A stretch of 64,000 nucleotides of DNA from Pycnopodia helianthoides (GCA_032158295.1 CM063255.1:16210094-16274093), one strand, 5' to 3'; shown: positions 43,301-50,658, counted from the stretch's first letter. Numbers and translations are program-made. The notes: a model not told the origin generated them from the sequence alone.

Positions 43301-45128
43301 TGGTATCTAGACAACATTGGGCCGATCATTTTTTTCAAAGTATAACTTCTAGCCAAGGGCACTCTACTCAGATCACGTCATATGCATAAGAACTATTGCT
43401 TATCACTGGGCTATGCATAAAGAGAGTAAGTATTTTGACTGGCAAAAAAAAAATTGTTTGATGACGGTCAGGTTTATTTTATCGAGGCTTACACTTGTTT
43501 CATTTCTTACTCATCCTGTCCACAGGGCTAGCAGAGCCCCGCCCGCACATGCTGCTAGGCTTGATGGTGAGACACCGAGAGCGGGCGCGGTCAGTGAGTC
43601 TCGGACAATCAGCCCGGTCCGTTTGGCAAACCAGCAGCAGCAGTCGACGCTTCCACAGGCCCCCCACCCTAGATCGCAGCCCCAGCAGCAGAAGCGGCGC
43701 TTCTCCGATAACACTCACGCCGTCAGCATGCTGCCGAGGTCCCCCACCGATCCCGAGGAGTTCCACACCGACCCCGAGGAGCACGAGCTGGAATCGAAGC
43801 GCTTCAAGCCCGCCCAGGCGCAACCGCTGTTCATACCCCAGCCGAAGCAGTGGGTGGATCCGATCGTTGCTCAGTACGCGAACGCCGACCCTGCGGAGTT
43901 CACGGCGGAACCGTACTCGCCGACTCAGGAGGAAATCGAAGCGCCGTATGACCCGGCCGATGTCATGGATGTCATAGGTGAAGTGTCGAAGGTCAAGGGG
44001 CTACGATCGAGTGATGAATCTGGCGTGGATGACCCAATGCAGAGCCCGTCAAAATTGACGTCTCTCCTGCAGGAGGGCGGGCAGAAGTTAAGCGCAACCG
44101 AGATCGCCGATGCAGCGTCTGACGTTACAGCTAATCTCCTGACAGCCTTCAGCTCCAAGCCAGACTTGACCGAGCAGCAGCAGCTCTTATCAAACTAACC
44201 CAGCAGGTGGAGGATGCAAAGAAGGCCCTGCTGGACCGACAGATCGCCTCCCTGCAATCGGAGATCGAGAAGGCTACCAGTGACTCGGACTTCAGCCCGG
44301 GGCACAGTGCAATCCCACAGCCGCGCCAGCCGATCGCTGCCCTCGGCGGCGGAGCGAGTCCGCCAGATACACTGGAGGATGTAACGGACGATCAACAGGG
44401 ATCACCTCAGATACGCCGAGCCCCGGCGGACTCCAGCACCGCTGCCGTGGAGGTCGGAGATGACCAGGGTGGGGCCACGCCCACAAAGGATGAACAAGAA
44501 TCCAAAGCGGTGCAGTCCCTACCTGCCAAAAGTGACCGATCAGCTCTTGACTTCATTCAGTCGGCGTTGTTGACTCTAAGGCCATTCCTTCAACAGTTAC
44601 AAAAACCACTGCGTCCGTGCCCCCGCCCATCAGCAGGACGTCAGTCATTCCATCGTCCGATCCCACTCCACCATTCCAGGGCTCCTACGAGCCCGAATAC
44701 ACGCCGCCCTCAACGGCCCCAGCCTACAACCCCACGTACAACTACAACCACTACACGCCGACGCAGCCGGCTTCCCAGGTGGAGGAGTACCAGCCGCGGA
44801 GCAGCCGGACTGGGCCGCAAACCGTGACTATGGACACGGAAAACCGGGTTACAGCAATGAACCCTACACCCCGCAGGAGTACAACCCCGGTCACCACGAA
44901 CCCCAGTACCAGCAATATAACAACAACCCCCAGACATTTGAGGACAGACAGGGGTATGGTACCTACAACCGGGGGAGCGAGCCCGCTAGTGGTGGGGAAG
45001 GGCAGGGGTACAACAACTGGGGTCAGCGCTATGAGGGGAGGGACCCAAGAGGTCATCGCAATGACAGAAGGGGGCCAAATCATGACCAAGATTGGAGAGT
45101 GCAAAATCGCGATTACAATAGATACTAA
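13233..45128 (+). CDS. DIDO1: DIDO1/PHF3-family protein (gene 2, whole coding span)
   Basis: Ortholog of the vertebrate DIDO1/PHF3 pair, about 1,850 residues if translation starts at 13233. Order: LRRSGRHRK basic motif (about 250), PHD finger (about 517-568), Cys-rich knuckle (about 660-690), TFIIS central domain (about 880-1005), the TTGQHRAHLFDLNCKICTG signature (about 1060), SPOC domain (about 1192-1335) and a low-complexity tail. Family members bind H3K4me3 through the PHD, Pol II through the M domain and phosphorylated CTD through SPOC, and act in transcription elongation and RNA processing in the nucleus. Phases close across all 16 exons once single missing bases are allowed in four of them: one each at about 13250, 20940 and 34245, and four in the last exon. 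The 5' end is uncertain: the first exon may be preceded by SRA gene exons. Confidence 0.88.
13545..13810 (+). repeat. TG microsatellites
   Basis: Two (TG)n runs, 13545-13606 and 13775-13807, separated by a short non-repetitive stretch with two similar AAAAGAGGACAATAGG-type blocks. Confidence 0.9.
14826..15057. mobile_element. Foldback MITE with TTAACCCTC termini (family E)
   Basis: Left end TTTAACCCTCCTACTGTCAG, right end GACAGCAAGAGGTTAA. Near-identical copy at 29437-29667. The right half is the source of the 115-bp tandem arrays at 8090 and 31985. Confidence 0.8.
15240..18701 (+). repeat. 93/94-bp minisatellite, about 37 copies
   Basis: Almost uniform head-to-tail array over 3.46 kb. Unit starts AAGACAATGTGTTTACATGC, then (A/T) variants TGAAATTG (93 bp) or TGATAATTG (94 bp), and ends with AATTTTCACAGGTTTG. 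The flanking text after the last unit (TTTTTTCATGTATATGG) continues like a dispersed MITE at 46912-47040. The high copy identity implies recent expansion or homogenisation. Confidence 0.97.
18844..19165 (+). CDS. DIDO1: DIDO1/PHF3 N-terminal exon
   Basis: Phase 0 after TTTTGTTTTCAG; ends in phase 1 at GTAAAA. Encodes SKDDANLYNLPSTSSLLTEA, then QIQRIGQALTAPDDPARR and on to LLLTASS. It is GC-richer than its surroundings and open over 107 codons. No known domain; it precedes the LRRSGRHRK exon. Confidence 0.7.
19570..20230 (+). repeat. 45-bp minisatellite, about 14 copies
   Basis: Unit CCCCAATGGCGACTTTAGTC, then GACTGTGCACTATACC and CTGCTTGAG. Because 45 is a multiple of three and the unit lacks stops, both strands stay open through it (+ strand unit PCLSPNGDFSRLCTI), but it lies in an intron with no splice fit. 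A related inverted array is at 33873-34085. Confidence 0.95.
20725..21710 (+). CDS. DIDO1: DIDO1/PHF3 large basic/acidic exon with LRRSGRHRK (frame break)
   Basis: Starts after TTAATGCAG in phase 1 (DSLKLEIPGVLDLSGESLET) and ends at GTATAA in phase 1. The first frame stops at 20991. The second, one base back, reads KAVPLRRSGRHRKMEEAKAE and runs on through Lys/Glu/Ser-rich coiled text to MSWSQLKNKG. The switch lies in the GGA/GAG run at about 20935-20960. LRRSGR followed by a charged region is a DIDO1 N-terminal feature in vertebrates. Confidence 0.82.
21810..22440 (-). mobile_element. tRNA-derived SINE cluster
   Basis: Reverse-strand tRNA-like heads at about 21870-21960 (with an internal direct duplication of GAACCAACGACCTCCGGATA) and 22310-22385 (inverted A-box TAACTGAGCTATC and B-box GGGATTTGAACC). 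A + strand head, GATAACTCAGTTGGTAGAG, is at about 22409. Acceptor stems do not close, so these are SINEs, not tRNA genes. Confidence 0.7.
22896..23007 (+). CDS. DIDO1: DIDO1/PHF3 exon: acidic linker and first PHD zinc ligands
   Basis: Phase 1 in, phase 2 out (AATAG then GTAATA). Encodes EDGELSPDDDGDDNDSDWTS, then DDPEKLWCICRKPHDNR. The acidic lead-in and the WCIC pair open the PHD finger exactly as YCICRQPHNNR does in DIDO1. The acceptor is weak (ACATAAAG), but protein and phase match. Confidence 0.9.
23140..23400 (+). repeat. Direct repeat, two copies of about 95-130 bp
   Basis: TCGAGTAGTAGAACGTAAGG, GGCGGCCTGTGGATGG and CACTCGAAGGGTT occur in the same order at 23163-23250 and 23309-23396. 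Confidence 0.8.
23911..24305. mobile_element. TTAA-type foldback MITE (family A) inside a 43-bp direct duplication
   Basis: Termini TTAAAGACACTGGACACC and GTGTCCACTGCCTTTAA. Has a perfect 22-bp palindrome at 24106-24127 centred on ACGCGT. The 43 bases at 23872-23914 are repeated exactly at 24302-24344. Confidence 0.85.
24599..25048 (+). repeat. 41-bp minisatellite, about 10-11 copies
   Basis: Unit GCAGGGAATTCCTCGCTTAC then ATCAGCGTGTTTTACAGGTTA. One unit holds a short internal duplication (CATCGCTTA, near 24882). Confidence 0.95.
25231..25575. mobile_element. hAT-like element, diverged copy
   Basis: Left GGGCTCGAATTTTACACTG, right CAATTCTAGCCCTG, with the internal GGCCAGTGATTTTAGCAT shared with copies at 11805, 57508 and the partial copy at 7173-7375. 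Confidence 0.6.
26076..26240. repeat. Inverted repeat, arms about 45 bp, loop 75 bp
   Basis: Left arm 26076-26120, right arm 26196-26240; roughly 40 of 45 positions pair (AATGGCAATAATAGTG versus CACTGTTATTGCCATT). No other copy seen in the window. Confidence 0.75.
26731..26877. repeat. Imperfect long inverted repeat
   Basis: GTCGACAGTTAAGGGATAGG pairs with CCTATCTCTTAACTGTTGAC across a 6-10 base loop; the pairing extends outwards, with gaps, to TGGCCTGGACGC and CGCGACCTGGACCA. Confidence 0.7.
27190..27490 (+). mobile_element. tRNA-derived SINE body
   Basis: Shares CATGACACTTGTGTCCCTGA, GGGTGTAAATGGGTACCTGC and AATGTAAAGCGCATTGATAC with the reverse copy at 30600-30905. Confidence 0.7.
28781..29156. 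mobile_element. TTAA-type foldback MITE (family A)
   Basis: Left TTTAAAGGCACTGGACACTA, right GGTGTCCATTGTCTTTAAA. Contains the same perfect 22-bp palindrome (28948-28969) as the 23911 copy, in opposite overall orientation. Confidence 0.8.
29153..29440. mobile_element. Foldback element, AAAGGCAAAGTATACC family (family B)
   Basis: Left AAAGGCAAAGTATACCTTTT, right TGTATACCTTCCCTTTAA. A larger copy is at 59879-60255 and a left-end piece at 46543-46600. Confidence 0.65.
29437..29667. mobile_element. Foldback MITE family E, second copy
   Basis: Left end TTTAACCCTCTTTCTGTCAG, right end GACAGCAAGAGGGTTAA; interior nearly identical to 14826-15057. Confidence 0.8.
29912..30033 (+). CDS. DIDO1: DIDO1/PHF3 exon: rest of PHD finger
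   Basis: Reads [20 protein letters not shown], then KAEGKRLEREKIRWICPVC. Together with the previous exon all eight Cys4-His-Cys3 zinc ligands are present, as is the Trp of EEW that forms part of the methyl-lysine cage in H3K4me3-binding PHD fingers. The finger is split by a 6.9-kb intron between Arg and Phe. Acceptor CCTCCACAG, donor GTGAGT. Confidence 0.95.
30600..30905 (-). mobile_element. tRNA-derived SINE
   Basis: Reverse complement has a Ser/Leu-tRNA-like head (A-box TGGTCGAGCGG, B-box GGGTTCGAATCCC), then the body shared with 27190-27490. Confidence 0.75.
31149..31402 (+). CDS. DIDO1: DIDO1/PHF3 exon: charged linker
   Basis: Phase 1 in, phase 0 out at GTTTGT. Encodes EKDKRDSKREMKNVGDAERK, then a Lys/Pro/Asp repeat (DKPQDKPQDKPG) and a Lys/Glu-rich stretch ending KKKRLKFYK. 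Low-complexity linker between the PHD finger and the Cys-rich knuckle; no domain seen. Confidence 0.85.
31985..32465 (+). repeat. Tandem array, unit about 115 bp, 4 copies
   Basis: Same unit as 8090-8530: GATAAACTATGCCAGCCTGC, ACAGTCAACCCTCCTACTG. Lies just upstream of the Cys-knuckle exon. Confidence 0.85.
32551..32748 (+). CDS. DIDO1: DIDO1/PHF3 exon: Cys-rich knuckle
   Basis: 66 codons, phase 0 both ends. Encodes QHCIGPGCQSWARPGSIYCS, then SDCIVRHARQSIRVIHQEK. The spacing C-x4-C...C-x3-C with a following His matches the CIGPGC...YCSNDCILKHA segment of vertebrate DIDO1, a probable small zinc-binding unit. GC-rich compared with the flanking intron. Confidence 0.92.
33662..33839 (+). CDS. 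DIDO1: DIDO1/PHF3 exon between knuckle and TFIIS M domain
   Basis: Phase 0 in, phase 1 out at GTAAGT. Encodes SPGHRHEPERIPVLERHTGK, then VRTGLSAPIQDQVYDFLERH and PSYEVLRPGTQHGVATFYS. The block is compact and conserved-looking (VYDFLERHPSYEV), but I do not recognise a named domain. A 45-bp tandem array starts about 30 bases after the donor. Confidence 0.85.
33873..34085 (+). repeat. 45-bp minisatellite, 5 copies, inverted relative to 19570
   Basis: AAAGTCACCTTTGGTAAGGA recurs every 45 bases, followed by GTATGAGTGCAGTTGACT. Its reverse complement aligns with the unit of the 19570 array over most of its length. Sits between two DIDO1/PHF3 exons. Confidence 0.85.
34116..34469 (+). CDS. DIDO1: DIDO1/PHF3 exon: start of TFIIS M domain (frame break)
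   Basis: Starts KTKPPKDKKEEQIVARVRER, then in the same frame runs into a Leu/Pro/Arg stretch and stops. One base back it reads a Ser run and KEKASGKEKTTGASSGK, then RPLTKEQAEKNRRAEEQAK and VRRNVRESLRDMLATR, the first helix of the TFIIS central domain. The break is in the CTTCTTCTTCC run at about 34230-34265. With one base restored the exon leaves in phase 2, as the next exon requires. Confidence 0.88.
34504..34835. mobile_element. Foldback MITE, AATGTCTGGTACAGTGACTT family
   Basis: Left TGACTTGCTCTGTCACAAGTT pairs with right AACTTGTGACTGAGCAAGTCA (parts shown). A second copy is at 53213-53490 in the SCRIB intron. Confidence 0.75.
35110..35455 (+). repeat. Tandem array, unit about 70 bp, about 5 copies
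   Basis: ACTTGTCCTGCTGTTTATCT then ACTGCTGTAGAGTAGATTAG recur at about 35179, 35250, 35320 and 35390, ending just before the TFIIS M core exon. Confidence 0.85.
35483..35642 (+). CDS. DIDO1: DIDO1/PHF3 exon: TFIIS M domain core
   Basis: Encodes VKGAKDLKEYEDQVKKKAY, then VIEYELHRLYNNTGSKYKSR and YRSLFFNIKDSKNQ. The YKSRYRSLFFNIKDSKNQ string is diagnostic of the TFIIS central domain (YKSKYRSIMFNLKDPKNQ in DIDO1). In this family the domain contacts RNA polymerase II. Acceptor TTGCCAG, donor GTACGG. Confidence 0.95.
36550..36875 (-). mobile_element. tRNA-derived SINE
   Basis: Inverted B-box GGGATTCGAACCC and head ending CGCTCAGCCACGACAC, as in the other SINE copies. Confidence 0.65.
37052..37168 (+). 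CDS. DIDO1: DIDO1/PHF3 exon: end of TFIIS M domain
   Basis: 39 codons, phase 0. GLFRRILKGEISAAKLVRMS, then SDQLASKELAEWREREAKH. Matches GLFHRVLREEISLAKLVRLKPEELVSKEL of DIDO1, closing the M-domain helical bundle. Donor GTAAGT. Confidence 0.95.
37235..38030 (+). repeat. Tandem array, unit about 72 bp with 217-bp higher-order repeat
   Basis: AACTAGAGGATTGGAATGAA and TACTCTTCCAA recur about 11 times. Units 37420-37640 and 37637-37860 are near-identical blocks of three, so a second-level repeat is visible. Confidence 0.88.
38071..38181 (+). CDS. DIDO1: DIDO1/PHF3 exon: Glu-rich linker
   Basis: 37 codons, phase 0. SLEMIVHEEEERKVQPTTKK, then THKGEIEINDDNLSSLE. Linker after the M domain. The following intron holds a 32-bp tandem array of about 21 units. 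Confidence 0.88.
38430..39120 (+). repeat. 32-bp minisatellite, about 21 copies
   Basis: Unit CTGGCTAGTCACTGAAAACG then ACATGTCACCCC, contiguous with no spacers and with few variants (AAAAG, AACAA). Confidence 0.97.
39305..39705 (+). CDS. DIDO1: DIDO1/PHF3 exon: DTTGQHRAHLFDLNCKICTG block
   Basis: LHLQEKSETKHPIDIKIIEK, then a segment containing DTTGQHRAHLFDLNCKICTG, the DIDO1/PHF3 signature that lies between the M and SPOC domains (DTTSQHKAHLFDLNCKICTG in vertebrates). An acidic tail (VDVDDEDDDADNEEP) follows. Strongly GC-rich. Leaves in phase 2 at GTAAGT. Confidence 0.93.
40539..40898 (+). pseudogene. LINE reverse-transcriptase C-terminal remnant
   Basis: The open frame contains RCRTESHSYCFLPLTVSLWN followed by SLPGVCF and LDCFKRNVNSYL. 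The RT...S-F-P-TV-LWNSLP...FK--L pattern is typical of the end of non-LTR retrotransposon ORF2 proteins. It lies in the intron before the SPOC exon. No catalytic reverse-transcriptase motif is present, so this is a 5'-truncated copy. Confidence 0.6.
40934..41114 (+). CDS. DIDO1: DIDO1/PHF3 exon: start of SPOC domain
   Basis: Enters in phase 2, leaves in phase 0. VQPDDLPTPQTSPIEASPKE, then PSLWKGLLNMEDVAKFVVAG and FHVSGPIRTISM. LWKG-NM-VAKFV is the first strand-helix of the SPOC domain in DIDO1/PHF3. A tRNA-derived SINE begins within about 20 bases of the donor. Confidence 0.92.
41130..41525 (+). mobile_element. tRNA-derived SINE, full-length
   Basis: Head GTGACCGAGCGGATAAGAGC with B-box GGGTTCGAGTCCC; body ACAGTACCTTGCAGGAAATA; tail GAGCGCTATATAAGAAGCC then (ATT)n. 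Begins about 16 bases after the SPOC exon donor. A 3' piece in reverse lies at 41690-41860. Confidence 0.85.
41925..42323 (+). repeat. 79-bp tandem array spanning the SPOC exon acceptor
   Basis: CATTCCCCATCAAGGACATG then CCTGATAACAGAAGAAAT recur at about 42060, 42140, 42220 and 42300; a weaker copy is near 41985. The last unit supplies the AG acceptor and first codons of the exon starting at 42304. Confidence 0.9.
42304..42589 (+). CDS. DIDO1: DIDO1/PHF3 exon: SPOC domain core
   Basis: DMPDNINICGRIPYPVVWDY, then FKQLHKANTTDLIVLRFHVV, the block SYISLFQYFHSRQRIGVVGN, KHIKDMYILPLSAHEPVPRE and LPFKGPG. Clear SPOC core (VWDY, RFxPV, YFxSRxRxGVxxNN, KDMYxxPL). In this family SPOC recognises phosphorylated Pol II CTD. 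The acceptor (ATCAAG before GACATG) and the first six codons are part of a tandem repeat that fills the upstream intron, so the exact acceptor copy used should be confirmed. Confidence 0.93.
42590..43525 (+). other. DIDO1/PHF3 last intron
   Basis: AT-rich intron DNA. I see no repeat family from elsewhere in the window and no exon. Confidence 0.5.
43526..45128 (+). CDS. DIDO1: DIDO1/PHF3 last exon: SPOC end and low-complexity tail (four frame breaks)
   Basis: Opens GLAEPRPHMLLGLMVRHRER, the end of SPOC (compare LLLGLIIRQK). The reading frame then moves one base back four times, near 43580-43650, 44170-44185, 44540-44600 and 44780-44820. Successive readings are LANQQQQSTLPQAPHPRSQ onward, LTQQVEDAKKALLDRQIAS onward, VTKTTASVPPPISRTSVIP onward, and DYGHGKPGYSNEPY to the stop TAA at 45126-45128. 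Each piece is long, biased alike (Gln/Pro, then Tyr/Asn/Gly/Arg) and joins sensibly. The tail resembles the disordered, Arg/Gly-rich C-terminus of DIDO1. Confidence 0.82.
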
Positions 45129-48100
45129 TGTCACTTACTTAATTATTGCCACTCCGAAAGGGTTTGTACAACATTGTTAAAGACTGAAAATATTCAAAGA
45201 TTTGCCCATAATCTTGAATTGGTATAGAGATGGTCATGGGGAAAACTTCCCTTGAAATATTTTTGCTCGAAATGCTATAGTTTTTGAGAATTGGGTAAAA
45301 AATATTAGTTTTGAATCTCGCGAGTCCAAAACCTGATGTTTGAAAACAGTTGAAAAACATACAAGAGTGTTTTTCACTACTTCCGTATAAATCCGAAGGC
45401 CGATTGAGCTTGAAGGGACACGTGTCCTTGGATTGGGGGATTTGAGCTATAAAAAGAGCATTTGAAGGAAAGGCGTGGCTTGGTCACAATTTTATGTGGC
45501 ACAGGATTTCTGATAGTATAATTTGAGTCAAGAAATTTATTGAAACGGTTGTTGGTGTGAGACCAAAACAAAACACTTCAAATGTCATGCTGAACAATTG
45601 ACAAGAACAAAAACTGGACCTACTGCCACCAGATTTAATGTGCCGTTGCTCTACCAACCGAAATTCTTGCCCTAGCGTTGGCAGTCTCCCTATTTTGTCA
45701 ATACCTTCGTTTGGGCGTGCCAGTCGGAATCTATTGACAACATAGGGAGACGGCCACCATGAGGCTAAATAGCTCAGTTGGTGGAGCGCCATTTACGCTC
45801 TAGTAAATTTTATATTTTTCATCAAGAAAAAATTGAATTAAGTTAGTTTTTCCCTTGTGGCTTATTGCTGTATAATTGTGAGGAAAACAAACTACAAACT
45901 TCCCAGTCCGAGCTCATCCATTGTTCTGTCAGTTTTTTTACTTTGTAAAAGTGCACCATTTGCTCCAGCTTCCAAGGGATGAATTCAAAATGTCTTCTAA
46001 AAAAACGGAGCCTACTTCATGAAACACATCCATCGATTGCTCTTTTCTTTTTTTATATCCACTGCTTACCGTAAGCAAAACAAAGGGTTTGTTATGTTTT
46101 TCGTAGATGCAGAATGAGTAACGCAACTGCAAATCCATTGCAAATGCGCACATGTTTGAATCAAGTATTTTTTCCACACAAAGATTTGCTTATCAGTAAA
46201 CAGCTGTACGAGTGGAACATTTGCTCCACAACTTTCTCTTGCTAAGCAAAAAATGGAGCGGGGAACCAGTCATAATAATGTTAACTTGATTGTATTTTAG
46301 CTGGTAACCTAATTCTGCTAGGCAACATTATGCTGTGTTTGGCAAAATTTTGTGCTTTTAGGCTTTATTAAATATAATTGAACACTGGTATTTTTTGTTC
46401 TTACGGAGGAGGGGGCTTTATGTGTGATATAAAAGGACACCATTTTTGGGGGGAAATTTGAATATCTACTGGATCAGTTTAAAGAGCATCGAAAACCACA
46501 GTATGGAAACACGCTCGACTTACAGCCCCTAGAAATCCTTGAAGGCAAAGTATACCTTTGGTTTTTAAAGCCATTTGATCGCATCGCACAAACCCCATCA
46601 CACAAAACAAAAATGTATGTTTATAAAACAGTCATACATGTGACTATGTACATTTTGTACATTTTGTACATTTTAAACATTTTCTGTATGATAGTTTTAT
46701 TCAGCATTGAGTATGTTTGTTTTAGACTGGAACTCAAGTATTTCTTGTACGGCCATATTTTGTATGTATACATTTTTTTATTTTTATCCGTTTGTTTATT
46801 TTAAACTGGACTGGGGTCGATTTCACAAAAACTCTTCCTAACTTAGGACTAGTCCTAGGCAACGCTAAGAGATCAGCGCGCGATAATTTGAAAAAACAGA
46901 AAACACATAAGATCTCTTTTCACTATTTTCTCGTGACCTCGATGACCAATTGAGCTCAAACTTTCACAGGTTTGTTTGTTCATGCATTTGTTTAATCACA
47001 CAAAATGTGGACACTGATTTTGAGCTGTTACCAAAAGTGTAAAATACCTTTAACTAGCCAGCAGGACCACTTGGACAGAATTTTGACTGGTCCCCGGACC
47101 ACTGTTAAAGGTACACGTTGCCTTGAATCGGCCGAGTTGGTCTATAAAAAGCGTTTGTAAAACGTTTTTTATAAAATGAATATGGTTAGAAAGATGTTAT
47201 AAAAGTAGAATACAATGATCCACACAAATAAGCCTCGAAATTGCGTGGTTTTCCTTTTACATCAAATTTTTGACTCCACAAAATGTTCAAGTTCAAGGAA
47301 AACCACGCAATTTTGAGGTATATTTGTGTGGATCATTGCATTCTACTTTTAAAACATCTTTCTAACCATATTCATTTTATAAAAAACGGTTACAAACGCA
47401 CTTTATAGACCAACTCGACCGATCCAACGTTTACCTTCAAGGGAGAATGCTATTCCGGAAGAATTTGACAAGTAGAACTTGTAACTTTGAATTTTTTGTT
47501 TTGAAAATTTATTATAAGCGACTATTGTCATTATCACTTTTTAAGTATTAGGCCATATCCTAATTGGTGGCTACAGCTATGGCTACAGCTGGATAGCCAT
47601 ACCATCATGCGTTGAAGTATAGGATGTTCTTAGCAACAGTCGTAGCCGTAGCCGCCAATTTTGCAATGGCCGTAAACAATCCTTACCCATCATTGAACCT
47701 AAATAAACTTCCCATACTTACGTCTCTAAACCAGGGCCCAATTTCATAGAGCTGTTTAAGCAGAAAATATTGCTTAACAAGTGTCTGCTAAGCAGAAATG
47801 AGCAGGACAACAGTCACAAATTGTACACGTGATGTGGTAGTTTGGCTGGTAATCTTACTCTGGTAAGCATAATTTTTTGTGCTTAGCTACTTTTTGTGCT
47901 TTATGCAGCTCTATGAAATTGGGCCAAGATACTGGCCTGTCTTTAGGCTTGAACCCACACCTGTTTTATTTTTAGAAACCCATACAAAAAATTACGAAAC
48001 TGGTAATAATTTAATAATCGGTACAATGGTGTGCTATGCTACCCCAAAATTGACAAAGCACAGGAAGGGGCAATGATATTGGAGAATAAATTCACCAGCT

Positions 48101-50658
48101 GTCGTGTAACAAATGTTAAAAGTATTTATGTTTTCAAAATGATTTATGTAAAACAGGAAACTAAAGTTTAACTTATTTTGAACAGTTTTGGTTTTTTTTT
48201 TTTTTACCAACCAAATGGTTGACACTTTTAGAGCCATGCCTTCTGTACACAGATACAAAAACGTGCCATAAATGACGTCATGATAACGTGACAAAACATT
48301 GTGTTCCAAAAAGGCACAGTTACAAAGTTTGAACACGGGATGTATACTTCTTAAGATATATTAGTATTCAAGATTGACTGCTTAAACATTCACATCGCTA
48401 AAACGTGGTTAGCAATTTTTACTCTAGTGTCATTTTAAAAACTAAGTCATGGCTTATGCTTCCATTCTGGTATATATTTCACCGTGTCTTTTGTTTTTCA
48501 AAAAAATAGTTATATGCCACCCAGGTCAGTTGGGTTTTGGCGGAAACTAGGTTTGAATTTCAAGAATGTCTTTGACGAAAACAATACCTAAATACCTTAT
48601 GCACACGACGTCATTTGAGTAGGGCGCCCTCGCTCGGCTGGAGCTTGATATGAAACGTCGAAACAGTTAATAATGTATACATTTTATAATGCGCCTTTCT
48701 ATCATAAAATTGACACTCCTGGCGCCGAAAATCCAATTTGGTGAAGTTGTCCTTCCCTAGGCCTATGCTAAATCTGGTATATTATTGTCTGCAATTCACA
48801 ATGTTTTAATCAATAAATGATGGTAAATTTACAATGCGTAACAAAAATTGTAAGTCGCGTCAGTGTTTTTGTTCAAAGAAAATAAAAAGGCATGACCAAA
48901 AGATGTTTGGCCGTCTGCGATTGTGTTATTTTAGTTGTAAATTCTTTTAGTAAAACTGGGAAGTTGTTTTTAAAACCGTCGTCTACAGGGCCCAATTTCA
49001 TAGAGCTGCTAAGCATGAAATTTCTTCCTTGATATGTGTTGCATATTGCTTGTTACTGGTATTCAGCTGTTGTTTGCTTATTCTGAAAATCACTTGGAAA
49101 TTTGGTTGGTAATCCTGTTTTTATCAATGAAGAAATTTCATGCTAAGCAAATTGTTGTGCTTAGCAGCTCTATGAAATTGGGCCCAGCTTGCCCTTGCGC
49201 CAGGCACGATGACGGACGCACCACTTGTCTGCATCGGCTGCAGCGGACCACTGTCCTCGATCCTCTGCGTTCAGATATGGACAGGTTAATTCCGGCATTT
49301 ATCTTTTTGATACTTCAGCCAAAAAGTCGGTAAAACATAAATAGTTTTGTAACTTTTCTGCTGCTCGTCCGTAAACAAAATTTTGTTTCTTATTTTGTGC
49401 TTTTCAAAGACTTAAGTAACAGCGTTTCGATGGCATGATATTTTTTTCCTACTTTGATCTGATTACCGTAACTTTTTTGCTTGGAATAATTCGACAAATT
49501 GTGATTGAAATAGCCTGTCTTCTAAAGCTTCCATCATGTGTACATGTCAGTTAGTCCTTGTACTTTAAATGTTCCCTTTTTTGTCCAAGGACCATGCCTG
49601 GTTTTGGCTGTTTATTCAGTTCTCTTCGGGTACGCACAGAGAAGTCATTTCAACACATAATGACCACACTTTTTACCAAAACAATTGTCGCCAAGCCTTC
49701 CCCGCCCCCGCGAGTCCCCGGAAGCGAGAATAAAATTGCAAGTGACAAACACTGAACCCACATCCGGCTCCGCCCCCACTCTCTAATTCCATAAACCCTT
49801 TACAGTTCGACAACATAAATCAAACTTTCAAATTGATTAATAAAGTTTATGTCATCATTAAAAAAATAATATGTTTATTTTAATAGTATGTGGCAGAGGG
49901 ACCCTCTGCTCTTTTGTAAGCAGATTATGATGTCACAGGCTACATGGTCTTCAGCATTCAGTTCCTTCACTTTATACCTATAAAATTGAAAAAAAGTGGC
50001 ATCACCCGTAAAACATTTGTAAAACAAATTTTGTTTAAACATGTTCATGGCTAAAAGAAATTTCGCTAAACAGGCCTAGGGCCTATTATTTTCGGATATA
50101 GAAAAACATATAACAGCTTCGAACACTAATAATTCTATGTTGTACAATGTTGTCTAGTACCAATCCAGATTCTGCCCAGTATCATATCAAGCTTGCATAC
50201 GCAAGTTTGGGTTTGTTTGACATCAAAATTATTTTTTTCGTGAAGAATACGCAAAAGCATGTCTTCCATTATTTTGACCAAGTGGGCTTAAGATTTAATA
50301 GACTCACGATCACATTGACTAATTAATATTTGCAGACATTTTTTAATATTCTCTATTTTACAAATTTTTGAGAAAACCGGAAAGACACATTCAAGTAATT
50401 AAATTGTTTATACCAGGTAAGCCTATTTAATTAAGTTCAATCTTTGAATATATGCGGAAACAGATAACATAAATGCCAGTATTTGGTTTGCCAATATTTT
50501 TACAATTTTTTATTGTTAAAATAATTGACAGTTTGTAGAAATATATTGTAACTAAAGTCTTTTCAGATAAACTTTTAAATATTCTTCTGCCAGTGGATTT
50601 TTCAGCGCCTACGTAATAAATTCAAGCGCCTTTGAGTTTTAGCAGCCGAAAATATTAA
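45129..50658. other. DIDO1/PHF3 3' end and intergenic DNA
   Basis: 3' UTR of gene 2 (end not located), a SINE-like piece (45590-45790, with GCTAAATAGCTCAGTTGGTG), several family D MITEs, the foldback at 47105-47445, and AT-rich DNA. Weak poly(A) candidate ATTAAA at 46367. Short open frames at 49197-49330 and 49592-49755 match no family I recognise. Confidence 0.5.
47105..47445. mobile_element. Long foldback MITE, about 340 bp
   Basis: AAAGGTACACGTTGCCTTGA through GGAAAACCACGCAATTTTGA fold on themselves: the left half (TAAAAGTAGAATACAATGAT, CCACACAAATA) is the inverse of the right half (TATTTGTGTGGATCATTGCA). The stem covers nearly the whole element. Confidence 0.85.

Noticed and set aside
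43413..44198. 261-residue single-frame ORF as a separate gene
   Set aside because: Its first part reads intron and SPOC-end text in the wrong frame; the rest is the second frame segment of the last DIDO1/PHF3 exon.
49034..49755. Small gene between DIDO1/PHF3 and SCRIB
   Set aside because: Short open frames only; the first overlaps a family D MITE, no family is recognised, and no phase-consistent exon pair could be built.
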